Shown here piece by piece: positions 1 through 12,080 of a DNA stretch of 64,000 nt. Source of the stretch: Stenopsyche tienmushanensis (Eukaryota; Arthropoda; Insecta; Trichoptera; Stenopsychidae); contig WACJ01000529.1 in the NCBI GenBank assembly GCA_008973525.1, positions 1,178,001-1,242,000 on the forward strand. The letters run 5' to 3'. The position numbers and the translations under genes were made by a program. The notes under the pieces are model-generated. The model was not told where the DNA came from, searched no databases, and saw nothing but the letters and a program-made list of their open reading frames with translations. Each line of letters starts with the position of its first letter. The first letter of the stretch is position 1.

Positions 1-1002
1 CTTATTCTGAATTATCATTGTCATCTCATTTTCTTCTAGAGTTTTTCTTCGTCGATGCACTCAAGATCTCTAGTTTTATGTTTAAAATATATGATCTAAA
101 GTTGATTATGGTAAGCTTCCAGTTACAGCAGGTTATTGCCTTTAGCTGTGTAAAAATTGGACGTACATATTTATATGACTATTGAATAGATAAACTATTA
201 AAAATGTTTCTACAATTACTACTGATAATAAATTTATAAAAAAATCGATAATCTCAATAGCAATGCCAATATCTATCATGAACTTGACATTAGTATTTCT
301 TCTGAGGTACCAAGCTCGTCTGTGGTACCACATCAACTTATTTACGTCTTTTTTCCACTACAATGTGCAGTTTAGTCTTTATACAATTGTTGCATAGATT
401 AGAGGGCGATATTAATATGTCTGGTTTATAAAAAGGATTTTTTTATGTCACATATAAATTATTCACCCGAATTCAGAATTGATTGGAAAAAACTTTAGTG
501 AAGTTGAATCATGATGAAATTGAGTATCCCGATTAGACTTGTGAGATTGTCAAAGATGTGCACATTTGAATTAATCAACAGACTATGCTCCAATAGTGTC
601 CTATGATAACCTTTCGAGATGACAGTAAAAGCGTGGCAGGAAGATATTCTCTTTTCGTTCCTTTTAATAAAGCACGGGTACCAATTATGAGAAATGCTAA
701 CAGAGAAGTGTAGAACCATAAAAAATATCGAATCTATGTAAATGACATCGATATCGTGTCGAAATAGAGGTCAGAGGCAATAGCGGTATTTATCAATGCT
801 ATAAAAAAGACATTGAAACTTTATTGCAGATAATATTTCATACAATTGATAACACATCACTTAATAAGCTCGTAGGAAGGTTTTAGATTCTGTATTTTGG
901 AATGCGTACTGTATTTTACTAATCGTTTATCTATTCGTTTATCGTTTATCGGTTATTAAATACCCGAAACCGATCATGTAAGTGATGTTAAAAATTTGCT
1001 CA
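1..1002. other. AT-rich flank without a recognisable gene
   Basis: No convincing coding region is seen here. Short open frames lack conserved features. A stretch near 500-900 may be the worn 3' end of a LINE, but the reading frame is broken and I cannot prove it. Confidence 0.4.
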
Positions 1003-1004
1003 AG

Positions 1005-1160
1005 AGGGGGTCCGCGGACTACATGAGTTTAAGAGCCGCTGATCTAGAGAATTGGGCTTTATTATTTCGACCGATCAAAACCATTAAAGTTTTATATTGT
1101 GCTTTTGTAAAGAGTCATCTTGAGCATGCAAATCAAATCTGGAATCCTTGGTATTTTTTT
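1005..1160 (+). mobile_element. hAT-like terminus followed by a LINE reverse transcriptase scrap
   Basis: Around 1005-1041 the sequence resembles the GC-rich end of hAT elements (a run ending in an AAGAGCCGCTG-like terminus, also seen near 7487 and 41440). Just after it, about 1063-1150 encodes on the plus strand a phrase typical of the post-RT region of insect LINEs, of the type L-Y-C-A-x-V-K-S-H-L-E-x-A-x-Q-I-W-N-P. Both are short relics, and the frame ends soon after. Confidence 0.45.
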
Positions 1161-1298
1161 TTTCGAATAAGGGGAATTTTCATAAGACACCGCCTTTTTG
1201 GGGTAGTGTGAGATTTGACTCACTAAACACCTCCTTCAGTTCTGCCGCCATCCAGCTACCGTAAAGTATTGCTCTAGGGTGGCGGAATGTATCCCTAT

Positions 1299-2110
1299 TG
1301 GGCCTCATGTTAACACTTAGCGTGTTGTCCTATCCTGTAGAATATTCTCGGGACCTCTTATGTACCCCATTGGGTTATCTCGCTTATAGATTGCGTGCAC
1401 TTCAATGTGTGATCGACGTCTCAGTCGTTCAGCATCCTCCTTCTGCAACATAACGCTCGCCACGTATCTGCACAGCACGTTCCATGCCCTGGCACTGGTT
1501 AGCATTATGGGAAACATTTTGCTGGGTATAAGTGAATTAACTTCAAGCTCATCCCGCAGTGCATCCCTCTCTGTGCTTCAGGCCGGGCAGTCGAATAGCG
1601 TGTGCGCGACATCGTCCAGCTCCGCTCCATAGTGGTGGCATTTCGGACCAGCCTCCTTTTGAATTTTAAACAGGTAGTTACCATAACAACCGTGTCCAAT
1701 GAGTACCTAGGTGAGATGGTAGCACAGTTGGCTGTGTTTCCTGGATGCCCAGGTCTTCAAGTCTGGAATGAGCCAACGTGTTCATCGGTCTTTGGCGGAG
1801 CTGTCCCATCGGGCCTGCCATTCCGCCATGATGTGGTGCCTGGCACTCTGTCTGGTTTCTTCAGTGTATATAGCTTTTCTTTTCATTGCAAGCAGGTCGA
1901 TTGGCAGTATAGCAGTCAGTGCTAGAACTGCGTCTGTTGACATTGTGCGATATGCTGATGTGACTCTGATCCCACTTCTCCCCTGCACTCAGATTGAGCC
2001 TGGCCATTTCGCAGTGTAGTGCTTCGACCTATATCAGAGCTCCGTACAACAGTACCGAGTGCACCACCTCGTTATACAGTCTTCTACGGTTAGACTTAGG
2101 GCATCCTATT
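1299..2110 (-). mobile_element. degenerate R1-type non-LTR retrotransposon, C-terminal part of ORF2
   Basis: Read on the minus strand, this region gives the C-terminal part of an R1-like pol protein. A segment like VTSAYRTMSTDAVL with PIDLLA (about 1880-1970) is followed by a cysteine/histidine region with GHGCYGNYL and KCHHYG (about 1620-1690). Then comes a VAHTLFDCPA phrase and a terminal ARAWNVLCRYV region (about 1440-1500). This order is the usual end of R1-clade ORF2. The copy is dead: at least one in-frame TGA stands where a Trp is expected after the CPA phrase (about 1578-1580), and several frameshifts join the blocks. Confidence 0.72.
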
Positions 2111-3318
2111 TAGGGCATCAACCTAGCTATTACTCTGCCTGGTAATCCTCTGAACTTGAGATACCAACATTAGTCGATTCGACTAACGTGACCTAAAATA
2201 TATGCTTTCGCTTTAAATAATTGCGCATATTAAACTAGTTTCCCATTCAAAAATGTCGATGCCTTGCAGACAGTGGTATGCTGGGAATCGACATTTTTGT
2301 ATGGTGACAGAGTATGGTGCTCATGCGCATGTGAAAATTTTGGAAAAAAATTATGATCTATTCACCTGCTGGACGTACATGACGCAGTCTACGCATGAGA
2401 TGCTTGCGATTAATTTTCAATATCTTTCTTATTAGACCAGAGGCTGTCTATCTGGTTTTTTTTTATACCAAAATTTCTGATTGAATCGTGCTTTAAGAGT
2501 AAATCATTATTGTTGTTGATGATACCATTATTTCGTATGGAAGAACATTTTGTTTTTTCACCTTGGTGGATAAATTCCGAAGTTTCTTCTTGTTAGTTGT
2601 ATGAATACTTCTTATACTTAATATATTTTTATAAAATGGTTTTTTCCAAGACATTGCGCAATAATCCATCCAAATCCATTTTTGTCTTCGGGATAATCTT
2701 CAAAATACTATTTTCATTTAATTTTACACAGATAATATTTCTTACTTGATCCAATATGATTAAAAAAATGTTTGATTGATATTTCTTCACTGTCTGGGAT
2801 TTTTTCAGATTAACGTATAAAGATCATGTGTTGTAAATTTATATTTATATTAAATTATTATATTCTAAATTTCTTGAAAATATTTTTTATCAAATATTAT
2901 GGTTGTTTTTTTTAATATACTATATTTTGTTAATGGGATCTTTAAAAAAAAAATACTAATTGGTCCACGAACTGGATACAACGAACTAGACAGAAGCAGC
3001 ATTTAATATGCACGTTCTTTTTTGTTCGAGGGCAAGGCTACCGATATTTATGTTAAATTACAGGTTTTGACTATCAACATAAATACTTTACTTTAAAGTC
3101 CTTATGACATCCATTAAAGCATGAATCTTGATGTGTCATATCCGATGTCGGATATAGGGGATAAAGGATTTAATGTGGTGGTTTTCATTGCCTTCCACAC
3201 GTGGTAAAGAAGTAAGGATAGGGTTATTTGGAAAGATAAGAGAGAATTTATGTGTGAGTAGCGAAATTATTATTATATATAAATGATAATTTAATTATTG
3301 TTGCAATTCAATCATTCA
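2111..3318. other. AT-rich intergenic sequence
   Basis: Nothing supported is seen: long A/T runs, no open frame above about 60 codons with recognisable content, and no RNA gene. Confidence 0.5.
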
Positions 3319-3326
3319 CTCATGGG

Positions 3327-4371
3327 TAGGGAATCCAATCCCGGGATCCCGGATCCCGGGATCCCGTGATCCCGGACAGTTTTAGGTACTTAAGAATCCC
3401 GGGATTAGAAAACGTAATCCCGAAAATCCCGGGATTGAAATTTTTATCTAACAGAAATCGTACACCTCACCAACACGATGAAGGCTACTCAATCGAGACA
3501 TTCCCGACGAAATCTAGACGCTTGGAAACAGTGGCGTAATTACTAATTGGCGAACTTAGGCGACGCATAGGGGCAGTGACTGTTTAATCTATGTATACAT
3601 ATATACAGTACATGTATGTTTTTCAAATTGTTATAGTAATTTTTCCCTACCGGTGATGTATTTACTACACCTCGACGAATAATGGGAATATTGATATGAA
3701 ATTTAATAGATACTGGGTTCAGATTTTTTGTATTCCTCCGTAATATAATTACAAATCACATCAAAGTATTCATCTGCAGCGACGGAAATAAATAATTTGT
3801 CGGGAAATCGGGAATTTTGCGAGTTTTAGTCCGTGTCTCAGCAGAAAGGAATTTATCAGTCACATTGATGGTGTTGTACGAAAATGGGGGCTCATGCGGT
3901 CATCAACTCAAACTAGCATTTAATTTCTTATGATGATACCTCCAACGAGTGTGGAAGCTGAACGTGCATTTTCAGCAGCAAGTTGTCTGACTTCCAAAAT
4001 CAGATCCAGACTAAATGACGAAACACTAATGTTTAATGTTAATGTTACTTATATTTTCATATTTTATATATTATAATATTATATTTTCAAATTCATATTT
4101 TCAAAATAATATTTGAATTTTTTAGTGTTTTATTTATCTATTTTTGAATTGTATTTTTATCTTTTCTTAAATAAATAAAATTCTTTGGCCTTCAAGTGAT
4201 TTTTTTATATTGAACAAATGGACTGATTAGTATTTTTTGATCAAATTCATCAAGGTAATTTCTTAAAATATTGAAAATCTCAATCCCGGGATCCCGGGAC
4301 TGGTCCTGGGATTGTCTAATGAAATCCCGAAATCCCGGGATCGAAATTTTGGCTCGGGATTGGATTCCCTA
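3327..4371. mobile_element. hAT transposon remnant with intact ends and 8-bp target duplication
   Basis: The two ends are perfect 17-bp inverted repeats (TAGGGAATCCAATCCCG at the left, its complement at the right). They are flanked by the identical 8-bp duplication CTCATGGG at 3319-3326 and 4372-4379, the target size typical of hAT. The subterminal regions are rich in CCCGGGATCCC-type palindromes. At 1045 bp it is far shorter than an autonomous hAT (2.5-4 kb) and keeps only a scrap of transposase, so it is an internally deleted copy. Confidence 0.85.
3930..4076 (+). pseudogene. hAT transposase C-terminal dimerisation fragment
   Basis: A 48-codon open stretch includes PPTSVEAERAFSAAS followed by KIRSRLNDETL, the hallmark of the hAT C-terminal dimerisation region. 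It lies inside the hAT remnant at 3327-4371 and has the same transposon as its source. No N-terminal catalytic part survives nearby. It is a relic. Confidence 0.75.
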
Positions 4372-4834
4372 CTCATGGGCGTTCCTGCACGACTTTATTA
4401 ACCCCTAAAGGAGTACTATTCCAGGGCCTGGGACCCCCTCCTCCACTAATTCGAAAGAACACTCTTGTATATTGAGTTTGGAGATAGACAGAGATAGAGA
4501 GAGAACGTAGGGTAGTTCGCGAGACAGAGATGACCCACAGCCTTGCCTAAAGATTAAGATTTGAATTAACAAGGCTTCGTTAAAGAATTAAGTTCCAAGC
4601 AAATCGAAACCATGAATGATATGATATTGACCAAATGCTCCCCAAATGAATCTAGACTAATTGGAATAAATTAAATTATATTAATTTTGGCTTTTTATCG
4701 CTTTGTTTATAAATTATGTTGCTTAACTCTGAAAATCTCTACGAGATTATAATGTAATTGAATTAATAATGAAACTGATAAATTGTCAAATATTAATCCT
4801 GAGTGGATTAATCAACGAATCCAAGACTGATTTC

Positions 4835-4929
4835 GATATTAAAAAATCATTGATTGAGTTATGTTCGTTGAAGTAAGTTCATTGTTTGTGAAACGCAAGT
4901 CGCCGCGTGATTAGTTCAGTCAAGTAAAA
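4835..4929 (+). promoter_or_regulatory. putative promoter and 5' leader of gene A
   Basis: The block TTCATTGTTTGTGAAA at 4878-4893 lies 52 bp before the gene A start. Near-identical blocks lie 51 bp before the starts of B (12868) and C (17432). A CGATATTAAA-like motif at about 4834 has counterparts upstream of B and C. TCATT within the block fits an arthropod initiator. No clear TATA box is seen for A, unlike B and C. Confidence 0.5.
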
Positions 4930-7900
4930 ATGGCCAAATTTCATAGAAAACTATTAAAAGTATTGTATTTTGTATTTTTTTATAATATATCGAGTGCTGA
5001 AGATTTGTGTTACGATGACTTTCGAAATGGAGAATCTGAATTACTCACTGAAGAATGTGATGATGGTTGGGAAAAATTTGAATTTAAAAAGTTCAATGAA
5101 ACCACTGATGACGATATTTTAGCTGGCTTTGAAAATTCTGAGTATTTTATCAAGACTCCGGGATCAGGTTATTTTTGTTTGAAAAGCGGGGAGATTTTTC
5201 ATGAATTTTCGCCTGTACTTGAATTCAGCTACTTAACTAAAAATCCAAATAGTGATAAACCAAAGTGTGCTTTTAATGAAAATCGTTTAATCGCCATTGA
5301 TAATTCTGGTGTCTGGAAAACTCATTCGATAGAACTTTCATCAGATGAAAAAAGCGTAAGTTAAAATTTATGATTATCTAAAAGCATTAATATATTGCTT
5401 AAAATTTGCATAGCGGATTAAAGCATTGGAAGTAGTTTTATTTAAAAGTAGATATAAAAAGTACATTAGGGTGATCCTAATTTGCTTCGAAAATTTTTTT
5501 TTCGAATATTCGACCGGTCAAACTGTCATTTTTTTCCGCCTTAAAAACTATTTCAGTATTTTTTTCAATTTTTTAAAATAATATTTAAGAGTCGTTACCG
5601 AAGTTTGAATTTTCATTAAAAAAATTAAACGACTGTTTTAATGACTAACTTGTATTTATTAATATAAAACATTTACATGTAAAATTAATGTTTAGATTAC
5701 AAATAAGGATTCCTTTTTATTACTAAAATTATAAACATTTCGGATACAAGCATTGCTTTTTTTGTATCAAGCTATTTCTTTCTGTAAGCTTTTACTAACA
5801 AAAGCAAATATTGCTTTTGCTCTTTGTTGATTGTCATCAATTTATTATATTCACCACGCTCATCAATATCATTCACTACCTGTATAGAATGGACCATTTT
5901 ATTTGCAGCCGTAGAATCAGAGTCATCCTTCCAAGTTTCAACATCTTCATTCAAAAACTTTGATGAGATACTCAGTATCTGGAAAAATCGTGCATGCGAC
6001 ATCAATGATTTTTCTTTTCGGGCAATTTTCTACATCTTTGATTCTTTTTGAATCTACCATATTTTTCTTATCTTTAACTGAATGTTTTGGCCATTGTTTG
6101 GTTTAAATTTTCAAAAATACCGGGTCTTTTAATAATCGTGAGTCGTTTCTTGGTGCTGAATATCTTTCACTGTTTTCTTTTACTTTTTCTTCAGTTTGAA
6201 CTGATATTTAAATTTAAAAAAATCAAATTACTCATAGCTTTAGCCTTCCATTTAGCACGGTGAATACCAACAGGCCTCCTAAATGAAACTCCTTTTTCAG
6301 GAATTCCTCCCAAGTAAATGATGGAAAGATTCAGTAACTCTTTATAGTCATCTCGAGGTTGATAGACTTGATATTGTTTTTGAGCAAAAGAAATCCTGCC
6401 TGTATGTAACATTTTCTATGATTTTTGAGGACGTAGTATCATAAATTACTGTATTACATTTTGATTAAATTTTGTCCCAGTTATTCTAATACCCTTTAAA
6501 CAATTGGATATCAGGAGCACAAGACGAATTGAGCGATTGACATACTACAGCTTCTAATATAATTACCATTATATGATGACGACAAGCTAGGCAAAGCATA
6601 TATTTTTCCATTTTCTGCTCCAGAAGAATACAAGCTCCATTTCTCAAGGCGGTGTTTACAGCTGTAGTGTTAAAACATAAACGTAATACTTCACCAATAG
6701 AAGGTAACTTTGACACAAGCAAATTTGGTGTTGATTGGTCGATAAGCCAAATATTGGTTATATTTTTAATTAACAAACTCCCGTCACGTATACGACACGC
6801 TTATGAGATTCTTACTTAGATAAAGATTATTTTGAAATTCGTAAAATTGTTGAAAATCGGTTGACTGAATTTGGAATTGTTTTTGAACGTGAAATAGTAG
6901 CAACAACGGGTGTGATGAAAAATTTTGGGTATGAAAGTCCCGCTGTCAACGAACTTTGCATAAATCATGCTATATATCTAGCTGTAATTGAAACATTGTA
7001 CCAAAAAATGTATCAAACAAAAACAGAAGATTTAGATTATTGCAATGAAGATGAACAAAACACGACGAAAGTGACTCCGAAAATGTTAATTCAGAAACTA
7101 TAAATCGAGTCGTATGTTTGTATGCTAACTTCTTTGATACTCTTAATGATAATCGAAAAATTATAAAATTGCTCAGAAAAGGGACAACAAAAATGCAGAT
7201 TTGAAAAATATTTAAAAAGTGAATTTGGTATTTTTGAGCAAATTTTTTTTCGCGGACCCCCTCAATTTTTATTGACGAACCCTATACCAACCCTTCCGAC
7301 TTAATTTTTCACACGAACTTTTCAAACATTTCTTGGTCAAATATTGGTCAAAACAGATCTTCTTACAATGTTTTCTGTAAATTATTCCAGTAGAGATAAA
7401 TGTTTTTTTTTTATATTTTCGCGGACCCCCGGTAATGGCTTCGCAGACCACCAAGGATCTTCGAACTCCAGTTTAAGAACCGCTGGTCTAAACATACATC
7501 TAATGTCAATAAAGAATTGATAAATATTGTTTTTCCTTCATAATCTTGCATGTTATGTATCAGTGCTCTTTCGATGGAAATTAATTCCGACCATCACGAC
7601 ACCCATGTCCAAAATTAATTCATCCGCAAAGGGTTAATACAACTTTATCAAACAACACGTATGCAGCACTAAAATAAAAAAATCGAAGAAAGAAGAAACA
7701 AGCCACTTATTGGTTTAATTCATTTTTCACACAAGCCTGACTTCGTCGTAAATGATACGTATTTTGACAAATGCTCCAAAATAATATAGATATAGATGTA
7801 TCTGGAAAAAAAAATACGGATGATGATCCTATTGAGACTGTAATACAGTCAATGGAAGAAGAATTAAATAGACAAATAACGAAAAAACCAAAACATTTTT

Positions 7901-10900
7901 TCATTAAAAAAGAATAAACTAAACGAATATAAAATTTTAGTCAACTGAAGAACGGGCTCAAAAGTTAATTTTACTTATTTATTTTTTTATTTTATTTTAT
8001 TTATTACATGGAATATCAACAGCTGATAAAACAAAATATAAGAAACGATAAAAAATTTAAAGCTAATTAAAGATATTCACCTATAGACAATTGTGTAGAA
8101 GTAAGAATTAAAAGACTAAAACTAAAAGTGGTACGATATAAGATAAGACTAATAAAAGATATTCCCATAAGGTAAGAACTACACCAATCATTATAGTAAT
8201 ACTGAAAGGTTATTATATATACCGCTAGGCCCCGATGACAAGAAATACAAGTAGCATTATATAAAGCATTGCTAACTATTAAGCTAACATCAACTAAAAA
8301 TGAACAAGTTTTCCCAATAGCATCAATATTTATTACTAAAATAAGAAATCGATTGTCTGATTCGTCATTAAATGTATTAATATTTTTAAAAGCATATTTT
8401 AATACACAAATCTAAAATGCTCACTTTTATATAAATATGAATGTTTTTGTAGTTGTAATTACATTATTGAATTATTTTTATACTTTCAAAACAAATAAAT
8501 AAATATGTTCAAAAACTGTGTTTAAAAAAACTAAATTTGTTATTAATAAGATAGTTCTTTTAACTTTCACTTACTTACATATAAACATACCAACTAAATG
8601 AAACTCGGAGGTTATGCTACCTTCAATATGGAGCGAATGAGGAAGAGAATGTATAGTACAGACGAGATGGATGTAACCTCTTCCTGTGAATGGATATTGA
8701 AGAGGCCCATAGTTATGCAGTGAACCGTTTGTGGCTGCACTGTGACGATGATGGCATATGTAATACATACAAATATTTACTTTAAAAAAATCTGCACATA
8801 ATTGAAGAGAAAATAAAAGTCTCTAGTCCCAGGAAGTCCCGGGACTTTGAAATTTTCATGTATCGAGTCTCGGGACTTTGAAAAAGCCGAGACTCCGGAA
8901 TCCTTAATATGTATGTACGGTAAAATTTCGTCAATATAAAAAATGGAAAAGTGTGATTCTGGACCGCTTAAATCGTTGTTTTACAAGGAGATAACAAAAA
9001 GGAAGACTTTGTATCTAGCAATGCATTGTTAAAATGCTTCAAAATCTTTAATGGGATACGTTTGATGATTGTAACAAGTTTTATTTTTTTAAACTACTAT
9101 GGCCATTGTGTTTATGACTTTAATTCTATAATATGAAATCTTCTATGTATATCTCATTATTTTTCGGATTACGACTACTTCTTTCCAAAAAGTTTCGGAC
9201 TACAAGGAATCAGGGGGCAGTACTCTATAGTCTGACAAATTTGACAATCCGACACTGACTTGCAAAACGTTTGTCGGATTACCGCGGGTTTGCCGTAGTT
9301 TTCTTTTGAATCGATTCCATTCAACTCCTTTCGTCCGCGCAAACAGGTGTCTACTTTTATATCTAGCCCCAATGGTGCCTCGATGTTCTTCTTTATGCTC
9401 GACAAAAACCAGAAGTATGCACACCTTAAGTTTGAAATCTGCATTCGAAGACAGAGTCACCCGTTTGCTGTCTGCGTGCGCATCTCTTCCATTATTTTCG
9501 ATTGCAGTATTTAAGTCTTTTTACGAATTTATGACTCAATTATATAATATTTTAAGTCAAGTTCTCATTTTGAACTTGATTCTAATTAAGATGACTCATT
9601 TTTGAAAATATTTTGTTGAGTTGAATTGACTTTATACCGATGTTATAGATTATTTTTGAATGGACAATTGCAGTTAATTTATGATTCTTTTTCTTTAAGG
9701 CGTCTTCTCACTTTACAAATTTAAAAAAATCGACTTTTATTTTATTTTAAATTTTGAAAGCACATATCTTCAAAAATGTTATATCGAAATTTCATAAAGA
9801 TCGGACGAGTCTAACTACATTTTTGGGCGACCGTTAGGTGACTACCTGAGAGCACCCGGCTGCATACGTATTGTTCAGACTCATGGTGCAAGTACAAGAA
9901 AGTGGTAAAAAATAATCGGATAGAAACTTTTAAACATCTTTCTGCTCTAGCTGAGAATGTTCACGAGGTTTTGAAACCGATTTATGAAGATCTTCGGGGG
10001 AAATACCCAAAATAACAACGAGTGTTTCAACAGCTGTGTCTGGGCAATTTTTCTGCAACCAAAACTTTAAACGCGTTTATCTCAAAACAAGGTTTTTCGG
10101 TGGCTTGTTGATGAAATTTCGGAAACTATCCGGCCGATTGTCATAAAATTTAAATAACATATTCTTCATAGTTATGGCTATAGCGCATATCATCAGATTT
10201 TTGAAATTTTGATTTTAAGTAATTTTTTTTACAAAAAACTGCAAAAAAAAAACGCGTTTTTTTTTTACTTTTTCGTAAAACGTGCGCCATTTTGTTATTT
10301 TCGCAAATATAAAAAATCTGATGATATGCGCTATAGCCACTGATATACTGAATCTAAAACTGTTTTATTTTTTTTATCTCAAATGACCCATCTCGGAGAT
10401 ACCATCAACAAGCCACGAATATAACATTTCTACACGGGTTTTTCGATGCTACTGTTTTATTATAATAATTGTTCAAAAATTTTTTTTACATAAGATCCAT
10501 TTTATCTCATAATTTTTAGCGAAAATTCTCGAAAAAAAATCGTGAAAATAGCCTATTTTTGAGGCGCCTAAAGTGAGAAGACGCCTTAAGCGATATATAT
10601 TAAAAACAAAGAATAGAAAATTAATTAAATTACTTTGTTTTAGATAACGGTTCAATGCATTTTTCTGGGTGGTCCAGGGGCCATGATTGCATTTAGACGT
10701 ATTACTTTAAAAAATTACCTAGATGCGTGCCCTTTGGAGGATAAGTTGACAACCGAACCTTCAACCGAACCTTCAACCGAACCTTCAACCGAACCTTCAA
10801 CCGAACCTTCAACCGAACCTTCAACCGAACCTTCAACCGAACCTTCAACCGAACCTTCAACCGAACCTTCAACCGAACCTTCAACCGAACCTTCAACCGA

Positions 10901-11326
10901 ACCTTCAACCGTACCTTCAACCGAACCTTCAACCGAACCTTCAACCGAACCTTCAACCGAACCTTCAACCGAACCTTCAACCGAACCTTCAACCGAACCT
11001 TCAACCGAACCTTCAACCGAGCCTTCAACCGAACCTTCAACCGAACCTTCAACCGAACCTTCAACCGAATATTCAACTGAACTTACCACTGTAAATATCT
11101 CTCGATGCTAATGCGATTTTAACATTGACACAATCTAAATCACCAATAATAAACCAAATATTTTTTCTAGGATTTTCCAAATGCCGAAGGATCGTTGTCA
11201 CAATATAGTGCGTTAATATATTTTTCGGTATTAATGGGAGTCATGAATTTATTGTTCATGGCTGGAATTGTTTGGTATATATTTATTAAAGCTCCAGTTG
11301 AATTTCAATCACATCAAACTAAATGA
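4930..11326 (+). CDS. gene A: type I membrane protein with cysteine domain and TEPS-repeat stalk
   Basis: Three exons are inferred: 4930-5355, 10644-11090 and 11171-11326. Together they encode 342 residues, and all junctions are phase 0 with GT-AG borders (GTAAGT after exon 1). Residues 1-23 are a signal peptide ending SSA. The next ~150 residues are the family domain: CYDDFRNG, then CLKS, then CAF, a Trp before the intron, then VQC and DACP after it. The stalk is 27 units of TEPS. Exon 3 encodes SALIYFS...GVMNLLF...GIVWYIF, the membrane helix, and a short IKAP tail. Intron 1 is 5.3 kb and full of mobile elements, whereas the same intron in B is 206 bp. A has an extra 80-bp intron between stalk and helix that B lacks; retaining it would end the protein at VNISRC without an anchor. 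AATAAA lies at 11468. The function is unknown; a cell-surface mucin-like role is inferred. Confidence 0.8.
5467..6780 (-). mobile_element. degenerate coding relic of an unnamed transposon-associated family
   Basis: Minus-strand fragments in order, 6776 down to 5772, read as one broken protein. It contains [21 protein letters not shown] and LACRHHIM (about 6560-6680), then [20 protein letters not shown] (about 6290-6360), then [10 protein letters not shown] and [10 protein letters not shown] near 5780-5860. I recall this order from an uncharacterised, transposon-like protein family in arthropods and cnidarians but cannot name the superfamily. Frames are interrupted, so it is dead. It sits in intron 1 of gene A, antisense to it. 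Confidence 0.5.
6800..7487 (+). mobile_element. hAT transposase relic with 3' terminus
   Basis: The plus strand encodes [12 protein letters not shown], then a [26 protein letters not shown] segment whose LCINHAIHLAV-like core belongs to the hAT catalytic region. Translation stops at about 7103. The sequence ends at 7478-7487 with AGAACCGCTG, a typical hAT terminus, preceded by GCGGACCCCC tracts. It lies within intron 1 of gene A and is inactive. Confidence 0.6.
7488..9698. other. remainder of gene A intron 1
   Basis: This is AT-rich intron sequence. It contains the dispersed repeat at 8600-8760 and a short CCCGGGACTTTGAAA repeat pair near 8836-8882. Nothing else is supported. The small frames at 9175-9605 overlap on both strands and show no family features. 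Confidence 0.5.
8600..8760 (+). repeat. dispersed repeat, copy 1 (partner at 23698)
   Basis: About 160 bp starting AAACTCGG and passing through CTACCTTCAATAT and TGAATGGATATTGAAGAGGC also occurs in the same orientation at 23698-23860. It ends in a GATGATG-type tail, as found at the 3' ends of some LINEs and SINEs. It does not encode a protein here. Confidence 0.7.
9699..10585. mobile_element. non-autonomous TTAA-flanked DNA element, copy 1
   Basis: The element begins GGCGTCTTCTCACTTTA and ends with its complement. It is flanked on both sides by TTAA (9695-9698 and 10586-10589). An inverted copy lies at 15312-16168. TTAA target sites fit piggyBac-like or Sola3-like elements, but the GGCG terminus is not the usual piggyBac CCC, so the class is open. 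No transposase is encoded in its 887 bp. It sits about 60 bp before exon 2 of gene A. Confidence 0.75.
10752..11075 (+). repeat. 27 copies of a 12-bp minisatellite coding for TEPS
   Basis: The unit ACCGAACCTTCA is repeated 27 times without length change. Only three deviations are seen: one unit encodes TVPS, one carries a synonymous GAG, and the last encodes TEYS. It forms the stalk of gene A. The near-perfect identity points to recent expansion or ongoing homogenisation. Confidence 0.95.
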
Positions 11327-11556
11327 TGATAACAAATTGAATGAGAATTCCTAAACAATGTTGAGTACTATCAATTGGAACCAATCAATGGAAAATGAAG
11401 ATAAAATATTTTCATAATTTCTAGATCGGCTTATTGTTTATATGAATCATGTTGAAAACTATTTTTTAATAAAGTGAAAGAATTGAGACTCAATGCATTT
11501 TTTATGTTGTGTAAATTAATGTTTGTTCTTTGTGCTTCTGTGGGAATGCTATAGGA

Positions 11557-12080
11557 CAGGGATCGGAAACCAGCGGCTTACGAGCCACATGCGGCTCTTT
11601 AGTTTCATACGCAAATATTTAAAAAAAAAATCTGAATCGATTAACGAGGATTTTGCACCATTTCTATCATTCAGCCAGTTGTAATAGCTTTTCACCGCAC
11701 CCCTCCCCAATGACACGCGTCGTCACTGCCGTCAATCCGTCGGAAGCTTTGAATGACGTCGTAATGTTTGCCAAAATAAAATAAAAAAACTAAAGTGGTC
11801 AGACTGCGTCGTTCTGACAAGTCCGTTCGTGCCAGTCGACGATCGCCGCACACGAGAGGCTATACTCTCGTTAGATGTATGAAAAGTTAGGCCATTTTGC
11901 AGCATCCAATTCCTATTGTTATATTGCTATATAAAATACTGCAACTATGATTTGAAAAAAAAAAAGTAACATTTTCACGTATTCTGCCAAATTAACTGTT
12001 ACAGAACTACCGCGTGAATTTTCAATGACGTACGAACCGATAAAGCCCTTTGAAGAGATTGAATCAATGAGATGGCGGCT
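11557..12080. mobile_element. hAT-like 5' end fragment
   Basis: From 11557 the sequence reads CAGGGATCGGAAACCAGCGG and continues ACGAGCCACATGCGGCTCTTT in style. This matches the common ends of GTF2IRD2/Charlie-type hAT elements. A coding-looking scrap EFSMTYEPIKPFEEIESMRW lies at about 12015-12075. I see no matching right end, so the limit at 12080 is approximate. Confidence 0.5.

Noticed and set aside
1005..7487. Considering the GCGGACCCCC/AACCGCTG ends as one very large transposon spanning gene A exon 1
   Set aside because: The ends belong to different decayed copies in different contexts; no shared target duplication is present.
9175..9605. Overlapping frames of 86-99 codons on both strands in intron 1 of gene A
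   Set aside because: No similarity to known proteins that I can see, and composition is like the surrounding intron.
10702..11089. Minus-strand open frames across the gene A repeats (VRLK and VEGS repeats)
   Set aside because: They are mirror frames of the 12-bp array; they have no start context, no signal peptide, and no counterpart in paralogues.
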